DNA from: Flavobacterium beibuense
GTDB lineage: Bacteria; Bacteroidota; Bacteroidia; Flavobacteriales; Flavobacteriaceae
Assembly (NCBI RefSeq): GCF_004151245.1
Contig: NZ_JUIW01000002.1
Location: 364,289-428,288, forward strand
DNA: 64,000 nucleotides
Direction of reading: 5' to 3'
Position 1 is the first letter of the stretch. Every line of letters starts with the position of its first letter. Under the pieces are notes generated by a model that had not been told where the DNA came from, did not search any database, and saw only the letters and a list, made by a program, of their open reading frames with translations. A program made the position numbers and the translations under genes. This document shows, in pieces, positions 8,600 through 17,292 of the stretch.

Positions 8600-9289
8600 A
8601 TGAAGATAGTATCAGATAAAGACAATCTCCAAGTCCTTTATGAAGACAACCATATTATAGTGGTTAATAAGCGTGTGGGAGACATTGTACAGGGAGATAA
8701 AACCGGAGACAAGCCCCTAAGCGATGTGGTAAAAGAGTACATCAAACAAAAACACGACAAGCCGGGTAATGTATATCTTGGAGTAGTACATAGGCTGGAC
8801 AGGCCTACTACAGGTATTGTCCTTTTTGCCAAAACATCTAAAGCGCTTTCAAGGTTAAACGATTTGTTTAAAAACCGGGAAACCCAAAAAACATATTGGG
8901 CAATAGTTAAAAACAGACCTGAAAAGGACAGCGATACTTTAGTACACTATCTTAAACGCAATGAAAAGAGCAATACTTCCAGAGCACATATAAAAGAAGT
9001 ACCAAACAGTAAAATGGCAAGTTTGGATTACACCATTATCAAAGCGCTGGATAATTATTATGCTTTGGAAATAAACCTGCATACGGGACGCCATCACCAG
9101 ATAAGATCACAACTTTCTGCAATAGGCTCTCCTATTAAAGGTGATTTAAAATATGGCTTTGACAGGAGTAATCAGGATGGCGGCATACACCTGCATGCCC
9201 GTAAACTGAAACTTATCCACCCTGTGACCAAAGACCTTTTAAGCATTACAGCCCCTGTGCCTGATGACAGGATATGGAAATCAGTATAA
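8600..9289 (+). CDS. RluA-family RNA pseudouridine synthase
   Basis: 229 residues. The catalytic motif HRLDRPTTG is at residues 64-72, with the catalytic Asp at 67. Other family blocks are YEDNHIIVVNK near the N-terminus and LHTGRHHQIRSQL with the late GRxHQIR helix. There is no S4 domain, so it belongs to the short RluA-like branch. The target uridine (rRNA or tRNA) cannot be told. It is probably co-transcribed with panB and ends in a strong terminator. Confidence 0.9.
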   Translation: MKIVSDKDNLQVLYEDNHIIVVNKRVGDIVQGDKTGDKPLSDVVKEYIKQKHDKPGNVYLGVVHRLDRPTTGIVLFAKTSKALSRLNDLFKNRETQKTYWAIVKNRPEKDSDTLVHYLKRNEKSNTSRAHIKEVPNSKMASLDYTIIKALDNYYALEINLHTGRHHQIRSQLSAIGSPIKGDLKYGFDRSNQDGGIHLHARKLKLIHPVTKDLLSITAPVPDDRIWKSV

Positions 9290-9294
9290 AAATT

Positions 9295-9320
9295 AAAATA
9301 CCCAGTCTTGGGTATTTTTT
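9295..9320 (+). terminator. Rho-independent terminator after the pseudouridine synthase
   Basis: Stem AAAATACCCA/TGGGTATTTT with a four-base loop, continuing into an eight-T run. Confidence 0.9.
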
Positions 9321-9451
9321 TTGCCTTGTAAATACCTGAAATTTGTTTAGTAGTAATTATAATTAAGTTGTTATAATGTTATTTTTTCACAATTTTACTG
9401 CTTAAGTAGCACATATTTTCTAAATTAGTTACACCAAAAACAAACAATTAT

Positions 9452-10792
9452 ATGAAAAGAACTTTACTACTCTCGCTAGGTCTCTTAGCAACAAGCAGTT
9501 ATGCACAAGAACATTTTTCAGGTATAAACACTTCAAAGCGAACAGGTATCCTTAATGCATCTGTAAATCCGGCTGAACTTGTTAATTTAAAAAATGATAA
9601 CGAAGTAAATGTATTTACATTCAGTGCAAACGTGTCTAACAATAAAATCACTTTTGGTGATCTGGTAGGCGGCGAAGACTTGGGCGACCTAATATTTACG
9701 GGAAGCGAACCCGTTAACATGCGTGCTGATGTTGAAATTTTAGGACCTTCATTCGCCATGAAATATGAAAAATGGGCTTTTGGTGTAACTACCGGAGCTA
9801 AAATTAAAGCCAGCCTTGTTGATATAGATGTAAATCTGGGAGATGCATTAGTAAATTCAGATATTAACTCTTTGTTATTCAATCAGGTAGATATTAATAC
9901 AGATTATAATCAAAGGGCGACTTCCACAGCCTGGGGCGAAATTGGCTTCTCAGCAGCAAGGGAAATTTTTGAAAACGATATTCACAAGTTCTCAGGAGGT
10001 GCAACTTTTAAACTTATATTCCCCGGTACCTATGCGAACATGTCGGTAAGCCAACTTAATGGTACAATAGAATATGCCGGGCCTCTTGTTGGGCTGACCG
10101 ATGCTACTGCTAATATAAACCTTGCCTACTCCGGAGCATTAGGAGACAGCTTTACAGATAGTGGTAATTTTAGTGAATTCTTTGCTGGAGGGCTAAACGG
10201 TTTTGCTGCCGATTTAGGTGCTAATTATCAATGGAAAAACGAAAACGGCGGATATAAAATAAATGCAGGTGCTGCGGTAAAGAACATTGGCTCCATGACA
10301 TTTAAGGATGATAATAATGTAAACCGTAATTATGATCTTAATATACCACAGGGAGAATACTTGGATTTAAGACAGTTTGAAGATGTTGATAATATTGATG
10401 AGGTAGAAGAAATATTAGTTAATAGTGGCTATGCTACACTTACAGAATCTGAAAAGGATTTCAAGATCAAACAGCCTACCGTACTATCATTATATGCCGA
10501 TGCCAATGTTTACAATAATTGGTATGTAACTGCTTATCTGCAACAAAAACTTAGCGATGCCAGCGATAATAACAGGGTTGGTTCTCAAAATATCTTTACG
10601 GTTACACCTCGATATTCGACAAACTTCTTCGAAGCCTACGCCCCATTTTCAAGTAATGAGATCTCAGGATTTACTGCCGGTATAGGGTTTAGGATTGGCG
10701 GATTCTTTATTGGATCCGGTTCAATACTTTCTGCGGCTATTGGAGACACAACACAGGCAGATGGCTACCTAGGCTTCCGTTTCGGTTTATAA
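9452..10792 (+). CDS. DUF5723-type outer-membrane beta-barrel protein
   Basis: 446 residues with a signal peptide (residues 1-18, SYAQ). The body alternates short amphipathic strands typical of an outer-membrane beta barrel, and the last segments are YLGFRFGL and AGIGFRIGGFFIGSG. The opening SGINTSKRTGILNASVNPAEL resembles the PorV/PorP-like start shared by DUF5723 proteins of Bacteroidota (proline near the first strand, conserved VNPA). The function of the family is unknown. The gene is monocistronic, with a clear terminator. Confidence 0.75.
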   Translation: MKRTLLLSLGLLATSSYAQEHFSGINTSKRTGILNASVNPAELVNLKNDNEVNVFTFSANVSNNKITFGDLVGGEDLGDLIFTGSEPVNMRADVEILGPSFAMKYEKWAFGVTTGAKIKASLVDIDVNLGDALVNSDINSLLFNQVDINTDYNQRATSTAWGEIGFSAAREIFENDIHKFSGGATFKLIFPGTYANMSVSQLNGTIEYAGPLVGLTDATANINLAYSGALGDSFTDSGNFSEFFAGGLNGFAADLGANYQWKNENGGYKINAGAAVKNIGSMTFKDDNNVNRNYDLNIPQGEYLDLRQFEDVDNIDEVEEILVNSGYATLTESEKDFKIKQPTVLSLYADANVYNNWYVTAYLQQKLSDASDNNRVGSQNIFTVTPRYSTNFFEAYAPFSSNEISGFTAGIGFRIGGFFIGSGSILSAAIGDTTQADGYLGFRFGL

Positions 10793-10814
10793 TAGGTAAA
10801 CTAAATTATAAAAT

Positions 10815-10842
10815 AAAAGAGCTGTTTAAAACAGCTCTTTTT
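10815..10842 (+). terminator. Rho-independent terminator after the DUF5723 gene
   Basis: Long stem AAAAGAGCTGTTT / AAACAGCTCTTTT with a short A loop, ending in T residues. Confidence 0.9.
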
Positions 10843-10923
10843 GCATTTATTTATCACTAAAAAGAATTTACATCATAAATTTTATTAGTAAATTCACTAC
10901 ATCAAAAAATAATCTTTATTCTT

Positions 10924-11784
10924 ATGAAATGGAAAGGCCGAAGAGAAAGTGGTAATGTTGAAGACCGCAGAGGTATGTCTAGCGGTAAAATTGCTGCCGG
11001 AGGTGGTGTAATTGCTATAATTGTTGTGCTTCTTAATATGTTTATGGGTGGAGATAGTACAGAAGTTATAAACGAAATCAATAATCAGCTACAACAACAA
11101 ACCACAACCGAAGAGCCTGTTCCTTTAAGTGCCCATGATGAAGAAATGGGTAGAATGGTAAAAGTAATATTGGCTGATACCGAAGATGTGTGGCATAAAA
11201 TATTTCAGGAAAACGGAATGGTCTATGAAGAACCGACATTAGTTCTTTTCCGTAACTCTGTTCAAACTGCCTGTGGAGGAGCTTCTTCTGCTTCAGGGCC
11301 TTTTTACTGTCCTTTAGATCGTAAAGTATATATGGATTTATCCTTTTTTGAAGAGTTACAATCACGCTTTGGTGCAAAAGGAGGCGATTTTGCAATTGCC
11401 TATGTAATTGCCCATGAAGTAGGCCATCATGTACAAACACTATTAGGGACTTCTGCAAAAGTTAGGGAGCTGCAACAGCAAATGTCGCAAACACAAGGTA
11501 ACAAACTATCAGTGGCTTTAGAACTTCAGGCTGATTTCTATGCCGGGTTATGGGCACACTATAACGAAGAAATGAATCAGGTTCTTGAAGCCGGAGATAT
11601 AGAAGAAGCTTTAAGTGCAGCACATGCTGTGGGCGATGATGCTATACAAAAGAAAGCACAGGGGCATGTAGTACCTGATTCTTTTACACATGGTACATCT
11701 GCACAACGAGAGTATTGGTTTAAAAAAGGGTTTAATACAGGCGACTTTAACGCCGGGACAACATTTGATGATCTTGAACGCTAA
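10924..11784 (+). CDS. YpfJ-type neutral zinc metallopeptidase
   Basis: 286 residues, membrane-anchored. A single transmembrane helix lies at about residues 20-42 after a short charged N-terminus (RRESGNVEDRRG, typical of the family). It is followed by a Gln-rich linker and the peptidase domain with the zinc motif HEVGHHVQ. Further family blocks are ACGGASSASGPFYCP, in which two cysteines flank a Gly/Ser-rich stretch, and ELQADFYAGLWAH, which holds the third metal ligand Glu. The product matches the putative neutral zinc metallopeptidase family PF04228. The natural substrate is unknown. Confidence 0.88.
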   Translation: MKWKGRRESGNVEDRRGMSSGKIAAGGGVIAIIVVLLNMFMGGDSTEVINEINNQLQQQTTTEEPVPLSAHDEEMGRMVKVILADTEDVWHKIFQENGMVYEEPTLVLFRNSVQTACGGASSASGPFYCPLDRKVYMDLSFFEELQSRFGAKGGDFAIAYVIAHEVGHHVQTLLGTSAKVRELQQQMSQTQGNKLSVALELQADFYAGLWAHYNEEMNQVLEAGDIEEALSAAHAVGDDAIQKKAQGHVVPDSFTHGTSAQREYWFKKGFNTGDFNAGTTFDDLER

Positions 11785-12014
11785 TTATTCTTTTTAGCGT
11801 TCATTATCTGCCACTGGTCTTCTATGTATTTAATTTTTCTAACCTCTTTCATTATAGACTCCAGTTCATCTTCATAATAATCAGCATCATCTTCCTTATT
11901 TATAGAATCAAGGTCCTCTGCCCTTTCTAGTAATATATCTATAACAGGCATAACCCTGTTTTTTACGTATGGCGACAATTTGCCAAATGCTTCCTGTAGT
12001 TGTGCTTTAATCAT
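11781..12014 (-). CDS. Small acidic protein of unknown function
   Basis: 77 residues, largely helical. A basic N-terminal half (AFGKLSPYVKNRVMPVIDILLERAEDL) is followed by an acidic stretch (NKEDDADYYEDELE) and a basic helical end. There is no signal peptide or membrane segment. It is convergent with the metallopeptidase gene, and the two stop regions overlap by 4 bases. I do not recognise the family. The amino-acid composition and the compact fit between neighbours suggest a real gene. Confidence 0.55.
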   Translation of the reverse strand: MIKAQLQEAFGKLSPYVKNRVMPVIDILLERAEDLDSINKEDDADYYEDELESIMKEVRKIKYIEDQWQIMNAKKNN

Positions 12015-12083
12015 ATTACAAATTTGGTGATTTTTAAATTAGCTTCCTTACCAAAAAGCATATTTTTTAAAACTCAACCATGC

Positions 12084-12114
12084 TTGGCGATGTACTGCCA
12101 AACTTGTAACTTTG
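12084..12114 (+). promoter_or_regulatory. Promoter of the phosphodiesterase-pabB operon
   Basis: TTG at 12084-12086, 20 bases, then TAACTTTG at 12107-12114: both elements of the Flavobacterium promoter at correct spacing. The -7 box ends 27 bases before the TTG start at 12142. Confidence 0.75.
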
Positions 12115-12141
12115 ACGTTTAAACAATAACCGGCATAACCG

Positions 12142-12639
12142 TTGAAAAAAATACTTCTCCTTTCAGATACCCATAGTCATCTAGACGAAACCATAATGAA
12201 ATATGTAATACAGGCAGATGAAGTTTGGCATGCCGGTGATATTGGTGACCTTTCCGTTACCGACACCATTAAAAAAGAAAAACCGCTTAAGGCCGTTTAC
12301 GGAAATATAGACAGTGCCGAGGCTAGGCTTGAGTTTCCTTTAAATAATAGGTTTCTTTGCGAAGGTGTAGATGTATGGATTACACATATTGGCGGTTATC
12401 CGGGAAAATACAATCAGGCAATAAGGGAAGAAATCATGGCAAATCCTCCCAAATTATTTATTTGCGGACATTCGCACATACTTAAGGTTATGCCCGATCC
12501 AAAACTTAATTTAATACATATGAATCCCGGTGCGGCAGGAGTACATGGTTTCCATCAGGTTCGTACCATGCTTCGTTTTGAAATAAACGGCGATAATATT
12601 CAAAATCTTGAAGTAATAGAAATAGGCAAACGCGTTTAA
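12142..12639 (+). CDS. YfcE/MJ0936-family metallophosphodiesterase
   Basis: 165-residue calcineurin-like phosphoesterase of the YfcE type. The metal-binding motifs are in order: LSDTHSH (Asp9, His11), HAGDIGD, YGNID and CGHSH, with MNPGAAG near the end. The start is a TTG: a stop codon lies two codons upstream and no ATG occurs before the first metal motif. The promoter 27 bases upstream supports this start. The stop overlaps the ATG of the next gene (TAATG), so the two are translationally coupled. The physiological phosphodiester substrate is not predictable. Confidence 0.85.
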   Translation: MKKILLLSDTHSHLDETIMKYVIQADEVWHAGDIGDLSVTDTIKKEKPLKAVYGNIDSAEARLEFPLNNRFLCEGVDVWITHIGGYPGKYNQAIREEIMANPPKLFICGHSHILKVMPDPKLNLIHMNPGAAGVHGFHQVRTMLRFEINGDNIQNLEVIEIGKRV

Positions 12640-13922
12640 TGAGAACTTCAGTTATTCATATACTAAATAACCCAAAACTGTTTAAGCAACAGCTCCTTAA
12701 ATGGGCACAACAATACAGGGAAGTTGAATTTTTAGACAGTAATGATTATCATCAGCATTACTCATCTTTTGATGCTGTTTTAGCTGCAGACGCTCTCACG
12801 TCTGTGAAAACAGATTTCTTTAGGGCTTTTGATGATTTAAGTGCCTATCAGCAAACTACAAGAGACTGGCTTTTTGGTTATTTATCTTATGATTTGAAGA
12901 ATGATACAGAAGCCTTACTTTCCAATAACTATGACGGACTTGAATTTCCTGATTTGTTTTTCTTTCAGCCAAAAAAGTTGTTCTTTATAAAAGGAAATAC
13001 GGTTGAGATAGCCTATCTGGCAATGTGCGATGACGAACTGGAAGATGATTTTAAGGAAATACTTTCAACAACTATTGATTCTGTTACCGATTTGCCGCTA
13101 AGAATCAATCAGCGAATTTCTAAAGAAGCTTATATTGAGAAGACAAACAAAATGTTAGAGCATATACACGTTGGTGATATATATGAGGCTAACTTTTGTA
13201 TGGAGTTTTATGCTGAAAATGCTGTTATTAATCCGTTCTATAAATATCTGGCTTTAAATGCCATATCAGAACCTCCTTTTGCAGCGTTCTTTAAAAACCA
13301 TAAGCATTATTTGCTATCCGCTTCCCCGGAAAGATATATCAGAAAAGAAGAAGAGAAAATTATCTCTCAACCTATAAAAGGAACAGCAAGGCGAAGTACT
13401 GATGCAGTTGAAGATGAAGCCATAAAACTGGAACTGACACAAAACGAAAAGGAACGATCGGAAAATATTATGATTGTTGACCTCGTGCGTAATGATTTGT
13501 CAAGAACTGCAAAAAAAGGTTCGGTTAGTGTGGAGGAGTTATGTGGTGCTTACACCTTTAAGCAGGTTCACCATTTAATATCAACAGTTGTATCAAGACT
13601 GGATTCAGAATTTAAATCTGTAGATACAATCAGGACCTCATTCCCTATGGGAAGCATGACGGGTGCACCAAAAATTTCGGCCATGCAGATTATTGAAAAC
13701 CTTGAGGAAACCAAACGCGGACTTTACAGTGGTGCTGTAGGTTACTTTACCCCTACCGGAGATTTTGATTTTAATGTGGTAATAAGGAGTATACTTTATA
13801 ACGAAGAAAATAAATATATTTCATTTTCTGTTGGTAGTGCCATCACATCTAAAGCCATACCTGAAAAGGAATATGAAGAATGCCTGCTTAAAGCACGTGC
13901 CATGAGGAGTGTTTTAGAGTAG
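12639..13922 (+). CDS. pabB: Aminodeoxychorismate synthase component I
   Basis: Converts chorismate (with ammonia from the amidotransferase partner) to 4-amino-4-deoxychorismate for folate. The 427-residue chorismate-binding protein has the PIKGTARR motif, the PabB-type form, whereas anthranilate synthase usually has PIAGT. It also has ERSENIMIVDLVRNDL, the FKQVHHL block and SFPMGSMTGAPK. The N-terminal region is variable, as expected. The ATG overlaps the stop of the phosphodiesterase gene. The partner PabA is not in this window. Confidence 0.9.
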   Translation: MRTSVIHILNNPKLFKQQLLKWAQQYREVEFLDSNDYHQHYSSFDAVLAADALTSVKTDFFRAFDDLSAYQQTTRDWLFGYLSYDLKNDTEALLSNNYDGLEFPDLFFFQPKKLFFIKGNTVEIAYLAMCDDELEDDFKEILSTTIDSVTDLPLRINQRISKEAYIEKTNKMLEHIHVGDIYEANFCMEFYAENAVINPFYKYLALNAISEPPFAAFFKNHKHYLLSASPERYIRKEEEKIISQPIKGTARRSTDAVEDEAIKLELTQNEKERSENIMIVDLVRNDLSRTAKKGSVSVEELCGAYTFKQVHHLISTVVSRLDSEFKSVDTIRTSFPMGSMTGAPKISAMQIIENLEETKRGLYSGAVGYFTPTGDFDFNVVIRSILYNEENKYISFSVGSAITSKAIPEKEYEECLLKARAMRSVLE

Positions 13923-13955
13923 TGTCTTAAATTCAAAAATTCATTACTTTTGGAG

Positions 13956-15266
13956 ATGCTTTTAAAACTGCAGAAACATCTAAATCAAAACCTTCCTTTT
14001 TTACAGGATAAAAAACTGTTACTTGCCATAAGTGGTGGTATAGACAGTATGGTTTTGGCAAATCTTTTCCAAAAACTGAATTATGACATTACTATTGCTC
14101 ACTGCAATTTCGGTTTAAGAGGAGAAGAAAGTGACGGAGATGAGAATTTCATTAAAGACTACGCTACTCAAAATAATATAAAAATATTTGTAACTCATTT
14201 TGATACAAATAAATATGCTTCAGATTTTAAACTATCCATTCAACTGGCTGCAAGACAGTTAAGATATAACTGGTTTTACGATTTGATGAAGGAAAAGCAG
14301 TTGGATTATCTTCTTACCGCACACCATCTAGATGATAGCCTGGAAACTTTTCTAATAAATCTTAGCCGTGGCACAGGAATTGAAGGGCTTACCGGCATAC
14401 CACAACAAAACGATAAAATTATTCGTCCGTTACTTCCTTTCAGCAGATATGAAATTGAGGAATATGCCAAGGAAAATAATATCAGTTGGAGGGAAGACAG
14501 TAGTAATGCCTCAAATAAATACATGAGAAACAAACTACGTCATGATGTGGTTCCTGTTTTAAAATCCCTGAATCCATCTTTTATGGACTCATTTCAGGAT
14601 ACTCTTATACATTTACAGCAAACACAATCGCTTGCTGAAGATGCATCGGTATTAGTTTATAAACAGGTTGTTACAGAAAAAGAAAATCAAAAGCTTATTA
14701 ATATAAATGAGCTTAAAAGATTACCTAACTATAAGGCCTATTTATACCAATGGTTAAATCCGTTTGGTTTTACAGCGTGGGATGACATTTATGAATTATC
14801 TGACTCACAATCTGGCAAACTGGTATTGTCCGATAGGTACAGGCTGTTAAAAGACAGGGAATACCTTATTTTGGAACATATCGTAGAACCTGTTACAAAT
14901 GTTTATGAAATACCCGAAGGTATAACAGAAATATCACAGCCGTTTCATATAAGGTTGATAAGTGTTAATAAAACATTAAAAAAAATTGAGAATAATGCAA
15001 TTTACGTGGATGCTGCTACGTTAAAATTCCCGTTATTTGCAAGGAAATGCAAGGAAGGTGACTATTTTTGTCCCGCCGGCATGAAAGGACAAAGGAAAAA
15101 GGTCTCTAAATATTTTAAGGATGAAAAAATGTCATTAAGTGAAAAAGAGAAAACCTGGCTGCTTTGTTCTGGTGATCAGGTTGTCTGGATCATTAATAAA
15201 CGTGCCGATGAACGATTTAAGGTTACCGACCAAACAACACAAATTTTAAAAATAGAAGTTTTATAA
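13956..15266 (+). CDS. tilS: tRNA(Ile)-lysidine synthetase
   Basis: ATP-dependent enzyme that changes C34 of the tRNA-Ile with CAU anticodon to lysidine. The 436-residue protein has the PP-loop ATPase motif SGGIDS at residues 26-31, followed by the HCNFGLRGEES and TAHHLDDSLET motifs and the MRNKLRHDVVP block. A C-terminal TilS domain follows, with GDYFCPAGMKGQRKKVSKYFKDEK. The frame is open from a TTG at 13950, but that TTG is the tail of a TACTTTTG box (13945-13952), so the ATG at 13956 is preferred. It is followed six bases later by dsbD. Confidence 0.92.
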   Translation: MLLKLQKHLNQNLPFLQDKKLLLAISGGIDSMVLANLFQKLNYDITIAHCNFGLRGEESDGDENFIKDYATQNNIKIFVTHFDTNKYASDFKLSIQLAARQLRYNWFYDLMKEKQLDYLLTAHHLDDSLETFLINLSRGTGIEGLTGIPQQNDKIIRPLLPFSRYEIEEYAKENNISWREDSSNASNKYMRNKLRHDVVPVLKSLNPSFMDSFQDTLIHLQQTQSLAEDASVLVYKQVVTEKENQKLININELKRLPNYKAYLYQWLNPFGFTAWDDIYELSDSQSGKLVLSDRYRLLKDREYLILEHIVEPVTNVYEIPEGITEISQPFHIRLISVNKTLKKIENNAIYVDAATLKFPLFARKCKEGDYFCPAGMKGQRKKVSKYFKDEKMSLSEKEKTWLLCSGDQVVWIINKRADERFKVTDQTTQILKIEVL

Positions 15267-15272
15267 ATTAAA

Positions 15273-17261
15273 ATGAAAAAAGCTGCTTTACTATTCTTGT
15301 TCCTGTTTTCATTTATAGCAGGAAGTGCACAAATTCTGGAGCCGGTAAAATGGAAATCCAAAGTTGAAAAAAAATCAGACACAGAATATATTATATCTTT
15401 TGACGCAACAATTGACGAGCACTGGCATATGTACTCTCAGTTTTCTGCTGATGGTGGCGGACTTCCCCTTGAAGTTAGCTTCAATAATTCTGAAAATAAC
15501 TATGAAGCCGTAGGTAAAGCTACCGAAAGCGAAACTAAAAAAGAGTTTAATGATACCTTTGGTGTTGAAGAAACCTTTTTTGAAAAAGAAGCTCATCTAC
15601 AGCAAACTATAAAAATATCAAACCCTGATATTGCTCTTGTACAGGTTGTTCTTAATTATCAGGTTTGTAAGGAGTCTTGTATATGGGGCGAAAATCTATT
15701 TGTAGTAAACCTTAAAGACCTTACTGTTAAAGAAGTAAAAAACTTTGAGGAAGTTGTTGTTCCTGCCGGTAATAAAGAAGAGGTTAAAGCTTCTGCATCT
15801 GAAGGCAGTGATAATAAAAAAAAAGAAGAAGAAAAGAATGATCCATGGGGAATTTTTATAGGGACACTTATAGCAGGTATACTGGTAACCTTTACACCAT
15901 GTGTATTCCCTATGATACCTATGACTGTAAGCTTCTTTATAAAACAAAATACAAGTAAGACAAAAGGTAAATTCAATGCAGTATTCTACGGTCTTTGCAT
16001 CATTGTTATTTATGTATTGATATCCCTGCCTTTCCACATATTTGAAGGACTTGATCCAAACATATTTGCTAACATTTCTACAAACGTTTACCTAAATCTT
16101 TTCTTCTTTATAATATTTGTAGTATTTGCAATTTCATTCTTTGGAGCCTTTGAAATAACAATGCCTAACAGCCTTGCCAACAAGGCAGATAACGCATCAA
16201 ACCTTGGTGGTTTACTAGGCGTGTTCTTCATGGCATTAACTCTTATCATTGTATCGTTTTCATGTACAGGTCCAGCTTTAGGCTTTATATTAGGTAGTGT
16301 ACTTTCTACAGAAGGCGGAGCAACTTTACTTACCATTGCTATGTTTGGTTTTGGGCTTGGTTTAGCAATGCCGTTTATGTTGTTTGCTATTTTCCCTAGT
16401 TTAATGAGCAACCTTCCAAAATCAGGAGGATGGCTTAACTCAGTAAAAGTTGTATTTGGTTTCATTGAGTTAGCTTTAGCATTTAAATTTTTATCAAATG
16501 CTGACCTTGTTTTACAATTACACCTTATCGAAAGAGAAGTATTTATAGCTATTTGGGTGGCGATATTTGCAGCCCTAACATTATACCTTTTCGGAAAATT
16601 CTCTTTACCTCATGATAGTCCGCTATCGCACTTATCAGTAGGAAGAATGCTTTTAGGTATTATATCAATGGCATTTACTGTTTATTTAGTTCCGGGGTTA
16701 TGGGGTGCGCCATTAAAATTAATCAGCGCCTTCCCTCCTTCATTAAAATACAGTGAATCACCTTTCGGTATAGGCGGATCGGGTGCGGCTGTTTCTTTAG
16801 ATAAATTACCTGAAGGAGCTAATTTAGCCGCTCATGGTATTATAGCTTTTGAGGATTATGACAAAGGTTTAGCCTATGCTAAAGAAATGAACAAACCTGT
16901 TATGCTTGACTTTACAGGATATACATGTGTTAACTGTCGTAAAATGGAAGAGCTTGTTTGGTCTGACCCGGCTATACTTTCAATCTTAAAGAATGATGTA
17001 GTACTTATTTCTCTTTATTGTGATGATGAAAAAGATCTTCCGGAAAGTGAGCAGTATGTATCTGAAACAGGTAAAAAGATTGAAACATATGGTGAAAAAT
17101 GGAGTGATTTTGAAATTTCAAAATACAAAACCAATGCAAGGCCATTCTATGTTCTAATGAATCATGAAGGAAGTAACCTTAACGAACCGGTTGCTTACAC
17201 TCCGGATATACAGGAATATTTAAACTGGTTGCAGGAAGGAACTGCAAACTTTAAAAAATAG
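15273..17261 (+). CDS. dsbD: Thiol:disulfide interchange protein DsbD
   Basis: Carries electrons from cytoplasmic thioredoxin to the periplasm. The 662 residues have all three parts. A signal peptide (1-19) leads to an alpha domain with a CKESC pair at Cys132/Cys136. The eight-helix membrane domain (about 190-480) has cysteines in FTPCVFPMIP and FSCTGP. The C-terminal thioredoxin-like gamma domain has CVNC at Cys552/Cys555. A Lys/Glu-rich linker (about 168-188) joins alpha to the membrane domain. It lies six bases after tilS and ends at a terminator shared with the next gene. Confidence 0.95.
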   Translation: MKKAALLFLFLFSFIAGSAQILEPVKWKSKVEKKSDTEYIISFDATIDEHWHMYSQFSADGGGLPLEVSFNNSENNYEAVGKATESETKKEFNDTFGVEETFFEKEAHLQQTIKISNPDIALVQVVLNYQVCKESCIWGENLFVVNLKDLTVKEVKNFEEVVVPAGNKEEVKASASEGSDNKKKEEEKNDPWGIFIGTLIAGILVTFTPCVFPMIPMTVSFFIKQNTSKTKGKFNAVFYGLCIIVIYVLISLPFHIFEGLDPNIFANISTNVYLNLFFFIIFVVFAISFFGAFEITMPNSLANKADNASNLGGLLGVFFMALTLIIVSFSCTGPALGFILGSVLSTEGGATLLTIAMFGFGLGLAMPFMLFAIFPSLMSNLPKSGGWLNSVKVVFGFIELALAFKFLSNADLVLQLHLIEREVFIAIWVAIFAALTLYLFGKFSLPHDSPLSHLSVGRMLLGIISMAFTVYLVPGLWGAPLKLISAFPPSLKYSESPFGIGGSGAAVSLDKLPEGANLAAHGIIAFEDYDKGLAYAKEMNKPVMLDFTGYTCVNCRKMEELVWSDPAILSILKNDVVLISLYCDDEKDLPESEQYVSETGKKIETYGEKWSDFEISKYKTNARPFYVLMNHEGSNLNEPVAYTPDIQEYLNWLQEGTANFKK

Positions 17262-17262
17262 T

Positions 17263-17290
17263 AAAAAGCCCTCTATGTTGAGGGCTTTTT
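17263..17290. terminator. Bidirectional terminator between dsbD and the flavoprotein gene
   Basis: Stem AAAAAGCCCTC / GAGGGCTTTTT with loop TATGTT. The A run and T run allow termination from both converging genes. Confidence 0.92.
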
Positions 17291-17292
17291 AT

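Noticed and set aside
9499..9882. A 127-residue minus-strand frame inside the DUF5723 gene
   Set aside because: Antisense shadow of the outer-membrane gene, with Ser/Pro-rich composition typical of reverse-strand frames.
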